Numbered from the stretch's first letter, positions 46,234-55,588 are shown. The stretch is 64,000 bases of DNA from Microbacterium lacus (GCF_039531105.1 NZ_BAAAPK010000001.1:2046001-2110000); one strand, 5' to 3'. Numbers and translations: made by a program. The notes: generated by a model from the sequence alone, not told the origin.

Positions 46234-47229
46234 TCAGCCGCGGTGGGCGTCCCAGTCCCGGTAGGGATCCCACCCGGCGCGACCGTCGTGGGCTCTGCCG
46301 TCCACGAGCACCCGATGCGGGCCCGCTGGCAGGACGCGTCCGATCGCCCGGAAGCCGGAGGGCAGCGGATCGGAATCCGGGAAGGCCGCGAGCAGCGCGT
46401 GGTCCTCGCCTCCGGTGAGGGCCGTCTGAGGATCGGGTCCGAGCGCTGCGAAGTCGATCCCGATCGATACCTCGGATGCCGCGGCCATGCGCGATGCGTC
46501 CAGCAGGAGTCCGTCCGAGACGTCCATAAGGGCCGTCGCCCCCGCGTCCGCCGCAACCGGCCCGAGGGCGATCGGCGGCGTCGGCGCCAGCTGCGCGCGG
46601 AGCGCGTCGCGCTCGGCGTCGTCGAGGAGGTCGGCGTCGACGGGGACCGCCTCACCGGAGGCGTCGCGGAAACGATCGAACAGGATGCCGAGCCCGCGTC
46701 CGGCGAGTCCGAGCGCGCCGGCCACGGCGATCACATCGCCCGCGCGTGCGCCGCCGCGGAGCACAGGTTGTCTCCCGTCGAGGCTGCCGAGCGCCGTGAC
46801 GGCGATCGTGAGCGTGTTTGAGACCGTGAGATCGCCCCCTTCGATCGTGCAGCCCGGTGCGAGCGCCTCGCACGCGGCGCACAGCCCCTCCGCGAACCGC
46901 TCGACGAAAGCGACGGTGGTGCTGCCCGGCATCGCGAGGGCGACGAGCAGCGCCGTGGGCCTCGCGCCCATTCCCGCGATGTCGGCGAGATTGACCGCCG
47001 CCGCCTTCCACCCGAGGTCGAACCCGTTCGACCACGCGAGCCGGAAGTCCGGGCCGTGGACGAGGGTGTCGGTGGTCGCCACGACCCGCCCATCGGGTGC
47101 GGACACGACGGCGGCGTCGTCTCCGGGACCGACCAGGGCGCGCGACGGCCCGATCCGCTCGAGGATCCTCGCAAGGACCGCCGCCTCGCTGAGCTCACCG
47201 ACCGTCCGTTCGTCCGCGCGCGAGCTCAT
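46234..47229 (-). CDS. thiL: thiamine-monophosphate kinase
   Basis: Phosphorylates TMP to TPP. ATP-grasp-like fold: VGPGDDAAVV near residue 40, FRLAWSNGFDLGWKAAAVNLADIAGMGARP, the GGDLTVSNTLTIAVTALG block and C-terminal MDVSDGLLLDASRMA-GEDHAL. 331 residues. ATG with a TACCGT hexamer 6 nt upstream. Catalytic Asp residues in the Mg-binding loops are intact. Confidence 0.96.
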   Translation of the reverse strand: MSSRADERTVGELSEAAVLARILERIGPSRALVGPGDDAAVVSAPDGRVVATTDTLVHGPDFRLAWSNGFDLGWKAAAVNLADIAGMGARPTALLVALAMPGSTTVAFVERFAEGLCAACEALAPGCTIEGGDLTVSNTLTIAVTALGSLDGRQPVLRGGARAGDVIAVAGALGLAGRGLGILFDRFRDASGEAVPVDADLLDDAERDALRAQLAPTPPIALGPVAADAGATALMDVSDGLLLDASRMAAASEVSIGIDFAALGPDPQTALTGGEDHALLAAFPDSDPLPSGFRAIGRVLPAGPHRVLVDGRAHDGRAGWDPYRDWDAHRG

Positions 47230-47235
47230 CCGTCC

Positions 47236-47241
47236 ACGGTA
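47236..47241 (-). promoter_or_regulatory. leaderless -10 hexamer of thiL
   Basis: TACCGT, GGACGG, ATG: 6-nt spacing; back-to-back with the DUF3515 promoter. Confidence 0.5.
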
Positions 47242-47283
47242 GCGTCCACGACTCGCAGCGAGGCACGCGAACGGGCCCGCAGG

Positions 47284-47289
47284 TAGCCT
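47284..47289 (+). promoter_or_regulatory. leaderless -10 hexamer of the DUF3515 gene
   Basis: TAGCCT, GGAGGA, GTG: 6-nt spacing. GGAGGA also looks like a ribosome site, but it would be at the mRNA end. Confidence 0.5.
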
Positions 47290-47295
47290 GGAGGA

Positions 47296-47784
47296 GTGTC
47301 CCACCGATCCGCTGCCCTCGTGTCCGTAGCGCTGGTCACCCTGCTCGGCGTGGCGCTGTCTGGCTGCGCCTCGACGGTGTCGCTGGAGGCCGCTCCCGAG
47401 GCGAACACGCCGGAGTGCGCGGACGTCACCGTGCGGATGCCCGACACCGTGGACGGCCAGGAGCGCCGCTGGACGGACGCGCAGGCGACCGGGGCGTGGG
47501 GCGATCCGGCCGCGGTGATCCTGACGTGCGGGCTCGAAGCACCCGGCCCGTCCACCCTCCGCTGCATCACGATCGGGGGTGTGGACTGGCTCGTCGATGA
47601 GAGCGAGGCGCCGCGCTTCCGACTCACCACGTATGGGCGGACGCCGGCTGTCGAGCTGTTCGTCGACAACGAGGTCGTCTCGCCCAACAACGTGCTGTCG
47701 GATCTCTCCGGAGCCGTCGGTCAGCTGCCCAAGGATCGCGAATGCATCGCTCCCGAGTCGGCGGATCCTGAAGCGCAGGGTTAG
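47296..47784 (+). CDS. DUF3515 lipoprotein
   Basis: A 162-residue exported protein with a signal segment and lipobox (LSGCAS), then the DUF3515 domain: CADVTVRMPDTVDGQERRWTDAQATGAWGDPAAVILTCGLEAPGPST and the late TYGRTPAVELFVDNEVVSPN. It occurs next to thiL and ddl across actinobacteria; function unknown, probably envelope-related. GTG start. Its stop overlaps the ddl stop by 4 bp (TTAG). Confidence 0.9.
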   Translation: MSHRSAALVSVALVTLLGVALSGCASTVSLEAAPEANTPECADVTVRMPDTVDGQERRWTDAQATGAWGDPAAVILTCGLEAPGPSTLRCITIGGVDWLVDESEAPRFRLTTYGRTPAVELFVDNEVVSPNNVLSDLSGAVGQLPKDRECIAPESADPEAQG

Positions 47785-48869
47785 GCGCGCTCGAGCGCAG
47801 TGTCGATCAGCTCGGCGATCAGCTCGGGGTAGGTCATGCCGGACGCGATCCAGCACTTCGGGAACATCGAGATCGGCGTGAACCCGGGCATCGTGTTCAG
47901 CTCGTTCACGACGAGCCCGTCGGACGCGAGGAAGAAGTCGACCCGCGCGAGTCCCCGCCCCTCGACGGCTTCGAACGCGCGGATGCCGAGCTCCTGGATC
48001 GCGGCGATCTCGGCGTCGGTCAGCTCGGCGGGGCACACCACCTCGGCCCCGTCGCCGCCGAGGTACTTCCCCTCGAAATCGTAGAACTCGCGCGTCGTGA
48101 GGACGATCTCGCCCGGGAGCGACGCCCGCGCGCGGCCACCGCGGCGGCCTTCGAGGATCGCGACCTCCACTTCGCGCCCGACGATCGCCGTCTCGATGAG
48201 GACCTTCTCGTCCTCCGCGAAGGCGACCCGGAGGGCGTCGTCCAGCTCATCGGGCGCGGCGACCTTGGACACACCCACGCTCGAACCCGCGCGCGCGGGC
48301 TTGACGAACAACGGAAGACCCAGGGCCACGGCGTCCGCCCGCACTGCGTCGGGATCGCGCGCCCAACCGGCGGCCGTCACGGTCACCCACGGAGAGACCG
48401 GCACGCCCGCTGACCGGAGCACGATCTTCATGAAGTGCTTGTCCATGCACAGCGCCGAATCCAGCACCCCGCCACCGGCGTACGGCAGCTCGAGGGTGTC
48501 CAGGAACCCCTGGACGGTGCCGTCCTCGCCGTGCACGCCGTGCAGGATCGGCAGGACGACATCGACGTTCCCGAGATCGGCGATGTCACCGTCCGCGCGG
48601 CGCACGCGCAGCGTCCGATCGCCACCGCCTTCGGGCCACAGGATCCGGGAGCCGTTGTCGATGACCTCCGGAAGCCGGTCGGCGTCGAGGGCGAACTTGT
48701 CGGGATCGTCGTCCTCGAGGACGAACACACCCTCGCGGGTGATCCCGACCGGGATCACCGCGTAGCGGTCACGCGGAATCGCGCGGAGAACGCCGCCCGC
48801 CGTTGCGGAACTGATCGAGTGTTCGCTGGAGCGACCTCCAAAGAGCACCACCACCGCCGGCCTGTCCAT
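47781..48869 (-). CDS. ddl: D-alanine-D-alanine ligase
   Basis: Makes D-Ala-D-Ala for peptidoglycan. ATP-grasp enzyme: VVLFGGRSSEHSISSATAG, LPILHGVHGEDGTVQGFLDTLELPYAGGG, LPLFVKPARAGSSVGVSKV, GLARVDFFLASDGLVVNELNTMPGFTPISMFP. 362 residues. The ATG at 48869 is required by the N-terminal VVLFGG strand; it lies inside the end of gpsA (101-bp overlap). Confidence 0.95.
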   Translation of the reverse strand: MDRPAVVVLFGGRSSEHSISSATAGGVLRAIPRDRYAVIPVGITREGVFVLEDDDPDKFALDADRLPEVIDNGSRILWPEGGGDRTLRVRRADGDIADLGNVDVVLPILHGVHGEDGTVQGFLDTLELPYAGGGVLDSALCMDKHFMKIVLRSAGVPVSPWVTVTAAGWARDPDAVRADAVALGLPLFVKPARAGSSVGVSKVAAPDELDDALRVAFAEDEKVLIETAIVGREVEVAILEGRRGGRARASLPGEIVLTTREFYDFEGKYLGGDGAEVVCPAELTDAEIAAIQELGIRAFEAVEGRGLARVDFFLASDGLVVNELNTMPGFTPISMFPKCWIASGMTYPELIAELIDTALERA

Positions 48870-49905
48870 TCTGCGTCCTTTCGCCCTGGGGCTCATCGTC
48901 ATCCGTCGTGAGGTGTGGTGCGATCTCACGCGGGTCCATCGTTCCGTCCAGCACCATCTTCACCTGCTCGACGATCGGCATCTGGATGCCGGCCTCGCGG
49001 GCGAGCTGCAGCACCGGCGCGACCGAAGCCAGGCCTTCGGCGGTCTGGTTCATCTGCTTCACGACGTCCTGGAAGCTGTAGCCCTGGCCGAGAAGTCGGC
49101 CCGCCGTGTTGTTCCGGCTGAGCGGCGACTGGCACGTCGCGATGAGGTCGCCGAGGCCCGCGAGGCCCTGCAGCGTCTCCACCTCCGCGCCTTGGGCGAC
49201 CGCGAAATCGCTCATCTCCACGAGACCGCGCGTGATGATCGAGGCCTTCGTGTTCTCCCCGTATCCGACGCCGTCGACGATCCCGATCGCCACGGCGATC
49301 AGGTTCTTGAGCACTCCGCCGAACTCGGTGCCGATCACGTCCGTGTTCACGAACGTGCGGAAGTAGCGGTTGCGCGCACGGCGGGCGACAGCATCGGCGG
49401 TCTCCTGGCTGATCGAGGAGATCACCGCCGCCGTCGGCTGCTCGCGGGCGATCTCAAGCGCGAGGTTGGGCCCTGAGGCCACGGCGATGCGCGCCGGGTC
49501 GCAGTGCAGCTCCTGCTCGATGACCTGACTCATGCGCAGGCCGGAGCGCCGCTCGACGCCCTTCATGAGCGAGACGATCGGCGCGTCCGTGCCCGTCACG
49601 AGCGGACGGACCGCCTTGAGGTTCTCCCGCAGCGCCTGGCTCGGGATGGACAGATAGATCTGCTCGGCGCCGTCGAGCGCTTCCGACAGATGATGCGTCG
49701 CGTGCATGTCGCGCGGCAGGTTGATCCCCGGGAGGTACTCGCTGTTGCGCTTGGCCTCGTGGATCTCATTCGCGAGCTCGGGTCGACGTGCCCACATCGT
49801 GACGTGCGCACCGCCGTCCGCGAGGATCTTGCCGAACGTCGTCCCCCAGCTGCCTGCGCCGATCACGGCCACGCGCGGCAGGGCGGCTTCCTGTCTACGG
49901 CTCAA
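48769..49905 (-). CDS. gpsA: glycerol-3-phosphate dehydrogenase [NAD(P)+] with C-terminal extension
   Basis: Reduces dihydroxyacetone phosphate for phospholipid synthesis. RVAVIGAGSWGTTFGKILADGG is the NAD loop; VSLMKGVERRSGLRMSQV, VASGPNLALEIAREQPTAAV and the KNLIAVAIGIVDGVGYGENTKASIITRGL catalytic helix follow. 378 residues from a TTG start with AGGAGA 10-15 bases upstream (an internal GTG at 49872 is possible). The last about 33 residues (GGGGALWRSLQRTLDQ...) are read from ddl coding sequence. Confidence 0.88.
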   Translation of the reverse strand: MSRRQEAALPRVAVIGAGSWGTTFGKILADGGAHVTMWARRPELANEIHEAKRNSEYLPGINLPRDMHATHHLSEALDGAEQIYLSIPSQALRENLKAVRPLVTGTDAPIVSLMKGVERRSGLRMSQVIEQELHCDPARIAVASGPNLALEIAREQPTAAVISSISQETADAVARRARNRYFRTFVNTDVIGTEFGGVLKNLIAVAIGIVDGVGYGENTKASIITRGLVEMSDFAVAQGAEVETLQGLAGLGDLIATCQSPLSRNNTAGRLLGQGYSFQDVVKQMNQTAEGLASVAPVLQLAREAGIQMPIVEQVKMVLDGTMDPREIAPHLTTDDDEPQGERTQNGQAGGGGALWRSLQRTLDQFRNGGRRSPRDSA

Positions 49906-50683
49906 GGCGACCCGTCTCCTTCTGCCCGTGCTCGCTGGGGTTCCAGCGCTTCGCGGGAGCGGGAACGCCACGCAACTGCGAGAGCAGCTGGGCGATCGCA
50001 TTCATCAGGCGGTCGGTTCCGGCTACGAGGGCGGCCGGCTGCGTCCCCTTCCCGGCATACTCACCGAGGTCGACCGGATCGCCGACGATGACCTGCACGG
50101 GCCGCCGCAACGGCCAGAAGCTCAGCCTGCCGTACCGCGGCAGGATGTCCTGGGCTCCCCAGTGCGCCATCGGGATGAGCGGGATGCCGTCCGCGAGGGC
50201 CAGGCGCACCGCACCGGTCTTCCCCCGCATCGGCCACAGGTCCGGATCGCGCGTCAGAGTGCCTTCGGGGTAGACGATGACCCCCCGGCCGTGCTCGACC
50301 AGGATCTCGGACGCCTCGATCGTCTGGCGTGCGGCGGATGCCGAGGAGGAACGGGCGACGGGGACCATGCCGGTCGCCCGCAGCGCCCATCCGAGCACCG
50401 GAACCTTGAAGAGGCTCTCCTTAGCCATGAAGCGCGGTGCGCGCCCCATCCGCCACACGGCGACGGCGACGATGAGCGGGTCGAACTCCGTCGAATGGCT
50501 CGGCGCGAGGACGTACGCGCCCTCCTGCGGGAGCTTGTGACCGTCGATGATCTCGATCTTGGCGAAAATTGCGGTCAGCGGCACGACGACCCAGGAGAGC
50601 GGCCAGAACACGCTCGGGCGGGTTCGCTCCGTGCTGCGTCGGGGCGTGCGCGCGCCCGGAGTGCGGGGTGAGGCGGTGGCCAC
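49895..50683 (-). CDS. plsC: 1-acyl-glycerol-3-phosphate acyltransferase (PlsC family)
   Basis: Acylates lysophosphatidate. N-terminal membrane segment SVFWPLSWVVVPLTAIFA, the HSTEFDPL block (HX4D acceptor motif), then GVIVYPEGTLTRD (EGTxxR) and GAVRLALADGIPLIPMAHWG. 262 residues. GTG start 3 bp after murA; the end overlaps gpsA by 11 bp. The C-terminal tail is hydrophilic. Confidence 0.93.
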   Translation of the reverse strand: MATASPRTPGARTPRRSTERTRPSVFWPLSWVVVPLTAIFAKIEIIDGHKLPQEGAYVLAPSHSTEFDPLIVAVAVWRMGRAPRFMAKESLFKVPVLGWALRATGMVPVARSSSASAARQTIEASEILVEHGRGVIVYPEGTLTRDPDLWPMRGKTGAVRLALADGIPLIPMAHWGAQDILPRYGRLSFWPLRRPVQVIVGDPVDLGEYAGKGTQPAALVAGTDRLMNAIAQLLSQLRGVPAPAKRWNPSEHGQKETGRLEP

Positions 50684-50686
50684 GCG

Positions 50687-52057
50687 TCAGCCGATGACGT
50701 CGAAATCGGCGCCCAAGGCGTCGAGCTTCGTGAAGAGCTTCTCGTAGCCGCGGCGGATGATGCCGACGTTGCGGACGACGGACTCGCCTTCGGCCGCCAG
50801 AGCCGCGATCAGGTAGCTGTACCCGCCCCGCAGGTCGGGCACCACGACATCGGCGCCGTGCAACGGGGTCGGGCCGTTGATCACCGCTGCCTGTTCGAGC
50901 GCGCGACGCGGCACGCGGCGGTCGGGGCTGTCGATCCCCTGCGGATGCACCACGATGTCCGCGCCCATCTGCACGAGGGCCTCGGTGAATCCGAGACGGT
51001 TCTCGTACACGGTCTCGTGCACGATCGACGTGCCGGGCGCCTGGGTGAGCGCCACGATGAGGGGCTGCTGCCAGTCCGTCATGAAGCCGGGATGTACGTC
51101 CGTCTCGACGACGACCGGCTTGAGCGCGCTTCCCCGGCGGAACCGGATGCCGTCCTCGTGCACGTCGAACTCGCCGCCTGCCTTGCGGTACACGTTGAGG
51201 AACGTCAGCATCTCCTGCTGCTTCGCGCCGCCGACGTAGATGTCGCCGTCGGTCGCGAGCGCGGCGCACGCCCACGACGCTGCCTCGTTGCGGTCGAAGA
51301 TGCAGCGATGGTCGTACCCGCGCAGGCTCTCCACGCCCTCGATCAGGATCACCCGGTTGGGCTCGTAGGAGATGATCGCGCCCATCTTCTGCAGGACGGC
51401 GATGAGATCCATGATCTCGGGCTCGATCGCGGCGTTGCGCAGCTCGGTCACACCCTTCGCGCGCACGGCGGTGAGCAGGACCTGCTCGGTCGCGCCGACG
51501 CTCGGGTAAGGCAGCTCGATGTCCGCGCCGTGCAGGCCGTTCGGTGCCGTGATCCGGATGCCCTCGTAGGTCTTGTCGACGATCGCGCCGAACGCGCGGA
51601 GTGCGTCCATGTGGAAATTGATGGGGCGGTCGCCGATCCGGCAGCCGCCGAGGTCGGGGATGAGGGCTTCGCCGAGGAGGTGCAGCAGCGGGCCGCAGAA
51701 GAGGATCGGGATGCGGGAGGCCCCCGCGTGCGCGTCGATCTCCTCGAAATGCGCCGAGACGGCCCCGCTCGGGTCGAATACGAGGGAGCCTTCCTCGTCA
51801 CCCTGCTGCACGGTCACGCCGTGCACCTCGAGCAGGGACCGGACGACCTGTACGTCGCTGATGTCGGGCACGTCGCGCAGGACGCTGACCGTCTCTCCGA
51901 GGAGTGCCGCCACCATCGCCTTCGTGGCGAGGTTCTTCGCGCCCTTGACCTCCACGCGTCCGGTCAGTGGGCGACCGCCGCGGATCGCGAGCGTCTCACC
52001 GGTCATGCCGCCCCCTGTCGCCTTCGATCGTGCCTGGTCGTCCAGAAGCGTCTTCAT
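50687..52057 (-). CDS. murA: UDP-N-acetylglucosamine 1-carboxyvinyltransferase
   Basis: First committed step of peptidoglycan synthesis. Two inside-out alpha/beta domains: GGRPLTGRVEVKGAKNLATKAMVAALLGE, the active-site Cys in LGGCRIGDRPINFHMDALRAFGA, then GGAKQQEMLTFLNVYRKAGG and TDWQQPLIVALTQAPGTSIVHETVYENR. Start ATG 52057 (GAGG at 9 nt) keeps 17 residues before the conserved part; ATG 52006 with AGGGGG is the alternative. Runs with plsC and gpsA. Confidence 0.95.
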   Translation of the reverse strand: MKTLLDDQARSKATGGGMTGETLAIRGGRPLTGRVEVKGAKNLATKAMVAALLGETVSVLRDVPDISDVQVVRSLLEVHGVTVQQGDEEGSLVFDPSGAVSAHFEEIDAHAGASRIPILFCGPLLHLLGEALIPDLGGCRIGDRPINFHMDALRAFGAIVDKTYEGIRITAPNGLHGADIELPYPSVGATEQVLLTAVRAKGVTELRNAAIEPEIMDLIAVLQKMGAIISYEPNRVILIEGVESLRGYDHRCIFDRNEAASWACAALATDGDIYVGGAKQQEMLTFLNVYRKAGGEFDVHEDGIRFRRGSALKPVVVETDVHPGFMTDWQQPLIVALTQAPGTSIVHETVYENRLGFTEALVQMGADIVVHPQGIDSPDRRVPRRALEQAAVINGPTPLHGADVVVPDLRGGYSYLIAALAAEGESVVRNVGIIRRGYEKLFTKLDALGADFDVIG

Positions 52058-52101
52058 CCGGTGGATCCTCACTTGTGTCTCGAGGGAACGGCCGTCCGCG
52101 C

Positions 52102-52131
52102 CCAGCCTCGTGGGCTGGATGCCCGAGCCTA
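52102..52131 (-). promoter_or_regulatory. murA promoter and leader hairpin
   Basis: Minus-strand TAGGCT (52131-52126) is a candidate -10, and the leader contains CCAGCC/GGCTGG (52102-52118). It is distinct from the leucine operon upstream. Confidence 0.4.
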
Positions 52132-52146
52132 CGGAACCGACTGAGT

Positions 52147-52743
52147 CTATGGAACAGGCAGTGTCCGAGGGCGCCACGCCTCTCGGCGAGCCTCGAACTG
52201 CGCGATCTTGTCCTCGTTGCGCAGGGTGAGCCCGATGTCGTCGAGCCCTTCGAGAAGCCGCCACCTAGTGTAATCGTCGATCTCGAACGGCACCTGGAGG
52301 TCGCCGATCGAGGCGGTGCGGGCCTCGAGATCGACCGTCATGCGGATGCCGGGCTCGGCGTCGATCGCCGCCCAGATGCGCTCGAGGTCCGCTTCGGAGA
52401 TCACGCCGGTCAGCAGTCCCTGCTTGCCGGAGTTCCCTCGGAAGATGTCGGCGAACTTCGGGCTGAGGACGACCGCGAATCCGAAATCGCGCAGTGCCCA
52501 GACGGCGTGCTCCCGGCTGGACCCGGTCCCGAAGTCGGGTCCGGCGACCAGGACGCTCGCGCCCTGGTACGCGGGCTGGTTCAGGACGAAGTCCGGGTCC
52601 TGCCGCCACGCCGCGAACAGGGCGTCATCGAACCCCGTCTTGGTCACGCGCTTGAGGTAGACCGCGGGGATGATCTGGTCGGTGTCGACGTTCGAGCGCT
52701 TCAGCGGCGCGGCGATGCCGGTGTGGGTGGTGAACTTCTCCAT
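52147..52743 (-). CDS. leuD: 3-isopropylmalate dehydratase small subunit
   Basis: Swivelling domain of isopropylmalate isomerase. [53 protein letters not shown] and the [13 protein letters not shown] turn are intact. 198 residues, ATG start 2 bp after leuC. A wider open frame upstream overlaps leuC in another phase and is not coding. Confidence 0.96.
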   Translation of the reverse strand: MEKFTTHTGIAAPLKRSNVDTDQIIPAVYLKRVTKTGFDDALFAAWRQDPDFVLNQPAYQGASVLVAGPDFGTGSSREHAVWALRDFGFAVVLSPKFADIFRGNSGKQGLLTGVISEADLERIWAAIDAEPGIRMTVDLEARTASIGDLQVPFEIDDYTRWRLLEGLDDIGLTLRNEDKIAQFEARREAWRPRTLPVP

Positions 52744-52745
52744 GA

Positions 52746-54233
52746 TCAGGCCTCCCCCGCCTGGACGCGCGCGAAGATCGGAGTCTCGGACAGATCGTCG
52801 TCCGCACGCGGCGGAAGGTCGCTCGGGCTGGACAGGGTCCCCCGTACCGCCGTGGCCGCCGCGACGAGCGGCGAGACGAGGTGCGTGCGTCCGCCCTTGC
52901 CCTGGCGTCCTTCGAAGTTGCGGTTGCTCGTGGACGCGCACCGCTCGCCGGGAGCGAGCTGATCGGGGTTCATCCCGAGACACATCGAGCAGCCCGCGAA
53001 ACGCCATTCCGCGCCGAACTCGGTGAAGACCTTGTCCAGGCCCTCCGCCTCGGCCTCGAGCCGGACGCGCGCCGATCCCGGGACGACCATGACCCGCACG
53101 CCCTCCGCTTTCTTCCGCCCTCGCACGATCGAGGCGAACGCCCGCAGGTCCTCGATCCGGCTGTTCGTGCACGAGCCCATGAAGACGGCATCCACGGCGA
53201 CGTCCTTGAGCGGCGTCCCCGGCTCCAGGTCCATGTACTCGAGCGCTCGCTCGGCCGCGGCGCGGTCGTTCGGGTCGGCATAGTCCGCAGGCGAGGGGAC
53301 GACGTCGTTCAGCGACACGCCCTGTCCGGGGTTGGTGCCCCACGTGACGAAGGGTTCCAGCTCGTCGGCGTCGAGGTAGACCTCGGCGTCGTACACCGCG
53401 CCTTCGTCGGAGGGGAGCGTACGCCAGTAGGCGACCGCGTCCTCCCAGTTCTGCCCCTGCGGCGCGTGCGGCTTGTCCTTGACGTACGCGAACGTCGTCT
53501 CGTCGGGGGCGACCATGCCCGCGCGGGCGCCGGCTTCGATCGACATGTTGCAGATCGTCATCCGGCCCTCCATCGACAGGGCCCGGATCGCACTGCCGCG
53601 ATACTCCAGCACGTAGCCCTGGCCGCCGCCGGTGCCGATCTTGGCGATGACCGCCAGGATGATGTCCTTCGCGGTGACGCCGGGTCGAAGCGTCCCCTCG
53701 ACCGTGATGGCCATGGTCTTGAAGGGCTTGAGCGGCAGCGTCTGCGTCGCCATGACGTGCTCGACTTCGCTCGTGCCGATCCCGAACGCCATCGCACCGA
53801 ACGCGCCATGCGTCGAGGTGTGCGAGTCGCCGCAGACCACGGTGATGCCCGGCATCGTGAGACCGAGCTGCGGACCCACGACGTGCACGATGCCCTGTTC
53901 CTTGTCGCCGAGCGAGTGCAGGCGCACGCCGAACTCCTCGGCGTTGCGGCGCAGCGTCTCGATCTGCGTCCGGCTGGTGAGGTCGGCGATCGGCTTGTCG
54001 ATCTCCAGCGTCGGGGTGTTGTGGTCTTCCGTCGCGATCGTGAGGTCCAGGCGCCGCAGACCCCTGCCCTCGGCGCGCAGGCCGTCGAACGCCTGCGGGC
54101 TGGTCACCTCGTGGACCAGGTGCAGATCGATGTAGATCAGGTCGGGCTCGCCGTTCTCGCCCTTGACGACGAGGTGGTCGTCCCACACCTTCTCGGCCAG
54201 AGTGCGCGGGTGATCGGGGATGTCGGTGGTCAT
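52746..54233 (-). CDS. leuC: 3-isopropylmalate dehydratase large subunit
   Basis: Catalytic [4Fe-4S] subunit, converting 2- to 3-isopropylmalate in leucine synthesis. Iron-sulfur ligands are in [10 protein letters not shown] and [14 protein letters not shown]; the N-terminus has [32 protein letters not shown] and [35 protein letters not shown]. 495 residues. GGAGA lies 12 bases before the ATG. Preceded by a leader peptide region. Confidence 0.97.
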   Translation of the reverse strand: MTTDIPDHPRTLAEKVWDDHLVVKGENGEPDLIYIDLHLVHEVTSPQAFDGLRAEGRGLRRLDLTIATEDHNTPTLEIDKPIADLTSRTQIETLRRNAEEFGVRLHSLGDKEQGIVHVVGPQLGLTMPGITVVCGDSHTSTHGAFGAMAFGIGTSEVEHVMATQTLPLKPFKTMAITVEGTLRPGVTAKDIILAVIAKIGTGGGQGYVLEYRGSAIRALSMEGRMTICNMSIEAGARAGMVAPDETTFAYVKDKPHAPQGQNWEDAVAYWRTLPSDEGAVYDAEVYLDADELEPFVTWGTNPGQGVSLNDVVPSPADYADPNDRAAAERALEYMDLEPGTPLKDVAVDAVFMGSCTNSRIEDLRAFASIVRGRKKAEGVRVMVVPGSARVRLEAEAEGLDKVFTEFGAEWRFAGCSMCLGMNPDQLAPGERCASTSNRNFEGRQGKGGRTHLVSPLVAAATAVRGTLSSPSDLPPRADDDLSETPIFARVQAGEA

Positions 54234-54274
54234 GTCTGTCGTTCTCCAGGAAGAGGGATCAAGCCCGACGGACT

Positions 54275-54315
54275 CCGCGACGAGGAAGGCCTGAGATTAC
54301 GAGGACTCGCCGCGG
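54275..54315 (-). promoter_or_regulatory. leu attenuator pairing
   Basis: On the minus strand CCGCGGCGAG (54315-54306, end of the leader ORF) pairs with CTCGTCGCGG (54284-54275) with one G-U pair; ribosome position on the Leu codons could decide whether it forms. Confidence 0.45.
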
Positions 54316-54344
54316 CCGCTAAGGAGAAGGAGAGCGGTGCGCAT
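54297..54344 (-). CDS. leucine-rich leader peptide of leuCD
   Basis: A 15-residue peptide MRTALLLLSGRGESS, encoded ATG-CGC-ACC-GCT-CTC-CTT-CTC-CTT then Ser-Gly-Arg-Gly-Glu-Ser-Ser and TAA. Four consecutive Leu codons 64 bp before leuC are the hallmark of ribosome-sensed attenuation. TATCCT ends 6 nt before the ATG, so the leader is predicted to be leaderless. Too short for ordinary gene calling. Confidence 0.75.
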   Translation of the reverse strand: MRTALLLLSGRGESS

Positions 54345-54350
54345 CGGCCC

Positions 54351-54356
54351 AGGATA
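54351..54356 (-). promoter_or_regulatory. -10 hexamer of the leu leader
   Basis: TATCCT, GGGCCG, ATG: 6-nt spacing, overlapping the desaturase 3' flank. Confidence 0.55.
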
Positions 54357-54387
54357 ACACCGGCGGCGGACGGGGACCCATCCCTGC

Positions 54388-55467
54388 TCAGATGGCGGCG
54401 CGCTGCTGGACGAGCGGGCAGGCGAAGGGATCCCTTTCGCCCAGACCGACCCTGTTGATGTATCGGACCACGATCGCGTAGGACTGCCACAGGCCGGTCA
54501 CCGTGTAGGTCACACCGTGGCGTTGGCAGTATTCCCGCACGATCGGTGCCACCCGGCGCAGGTGCGGACGAGGCATCGAGGGGAACAGGTGATGCTCGAT
54601 CTGGTAGTTCAGTCCCCCCATCATCACGTCCAGCGCGCGCGTGCCGCGCACGTTCCGGCTCATCAGGACCTGACGGGTCAGGAAGTCCAGCTTCGCGTCG
54701 CCGGGCACGATCGGCATGCCCTTGTGATTGGGGGCGAAGACCATCCCCATGTACACCCCGAAGAGTCCCAGCTGGACAACGAGGAAGACGGCCGCGATCC
54801 CCGGGGAGAGGACGAGGAACACCAGCGTGCCGAAGCCCGCAAGGCGAATCGACAGGAAGCCGATCTCAACCCATCGCCGGTCGAGCTTCTCGCGCGATGC
54901 CACCCGGCGCACGCCGGAGGCGTGCAGAGACACACCCTCGAGCAGGAGGATCGGGAAGAAGAACACCCCCTGGTGCGCGACCAGCCAGCGCGCGGCTCGG
55001 GACCGAGGGGCTCGCGCCTGCTCCGGGGTGAACGCGATGACCGGGAGGTCGATGTCCGGATCGGTACCGACTTTATTGGGATTCGCGTGATGGCGGGTGT
55101 GCTTGTGCCGCCACCAGCCGTAGCTCATCCCCACGAGGAGATCGCCGAGGATCAGGCTCACCCAGTCGTTCCATTTGCCCGACACGAAGATCTGCCGATG
55201 AGCCGCGTCATGGCCGAGCATCGCGATCTGCGTGAAGAGGACGGCGAATCCGGCGGCCGTGAACAGTTGCCACCACGTGTCGCCGATCCAGATGAACGCG
55301 AGGATCGCGCCGGCGAGGACGACGGGCACCGCGGCGAGCTTCGTCCAGTAGTAGCCGTAGCGACGCCGGAGCAGTCCGGAGCGGCGGACGATCGCCGCCA
55401 GCTCGGTGAAATCGCTCGTTCCGGTCCGAGGAACTCGGGGCTTGGTGAGGATGATGCCTGCGGACAT
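54388..55467 (-). CDS. membrane fatty-acid desaturase
   Basis: Delta-type acyl-lipid desaturase. The three His boxes are HDAAHR (about residue 90), HKHTRHH and QIEHHLFP, with four or so membrane helices. 359 residues, like bacterial DesA/linoleoyl desaturase relatives. It probably adjusts membrane fluidity. GGAGG precedes the ATG (55467) by 5 bases. A single gene between terC and leuC. Confidence 0.9.
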   Translation of the reverse strand: MSAGIILTKPRVPRTGTSDFTELAAIVRRSGLLRRRYGYYWTKLAAVPVVLAGAILAFIWIGDTWWQLFTAAGFAVLFTQIAMLGHDAAHRQIFVSGKWNDWVSLILGDLLVGMSYGWWRHKHTRHHANPNKVGTDPDIDLPVIAFTPEQARAPRSRAARWLVAHQGVFFFPILLLEGVSLHASGVRRVASREKLDRRWVEIGFLSIRLAGFGTLVFLVLSPGIAAVFLVVQLGLFGVYMGMVFAPNHKGMPIVPGDAKLDFLTRQVLMSRNVRGTRALDVMMGGLNYQIEHHLFPSMPRPHLRRVAPIVREYCQRHGVTYTVTGLWQSYAIVVRYINRVGLGERDPFACPLVQQRAAI

Positions 55468-55588
55468 GACGACCTCCAGAGGTCGATTCATGCGGCGGGC
55501 CGGGCTGCGCCCGCTGTCATGCTCGAAACCTACGCCCGCTCCCTGGACGTCTCACAGACTTCGGCGGCGGGAAGCGGGGTCCGCGGGA

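Noticed and set aside
52744..54186. Open frame fusing a second phase of leuC to leuD
   Set aside because: Arg/Pro/Gly-rich translation of leuC in another phase; LeuD has an ATG and the correct length at 52743.
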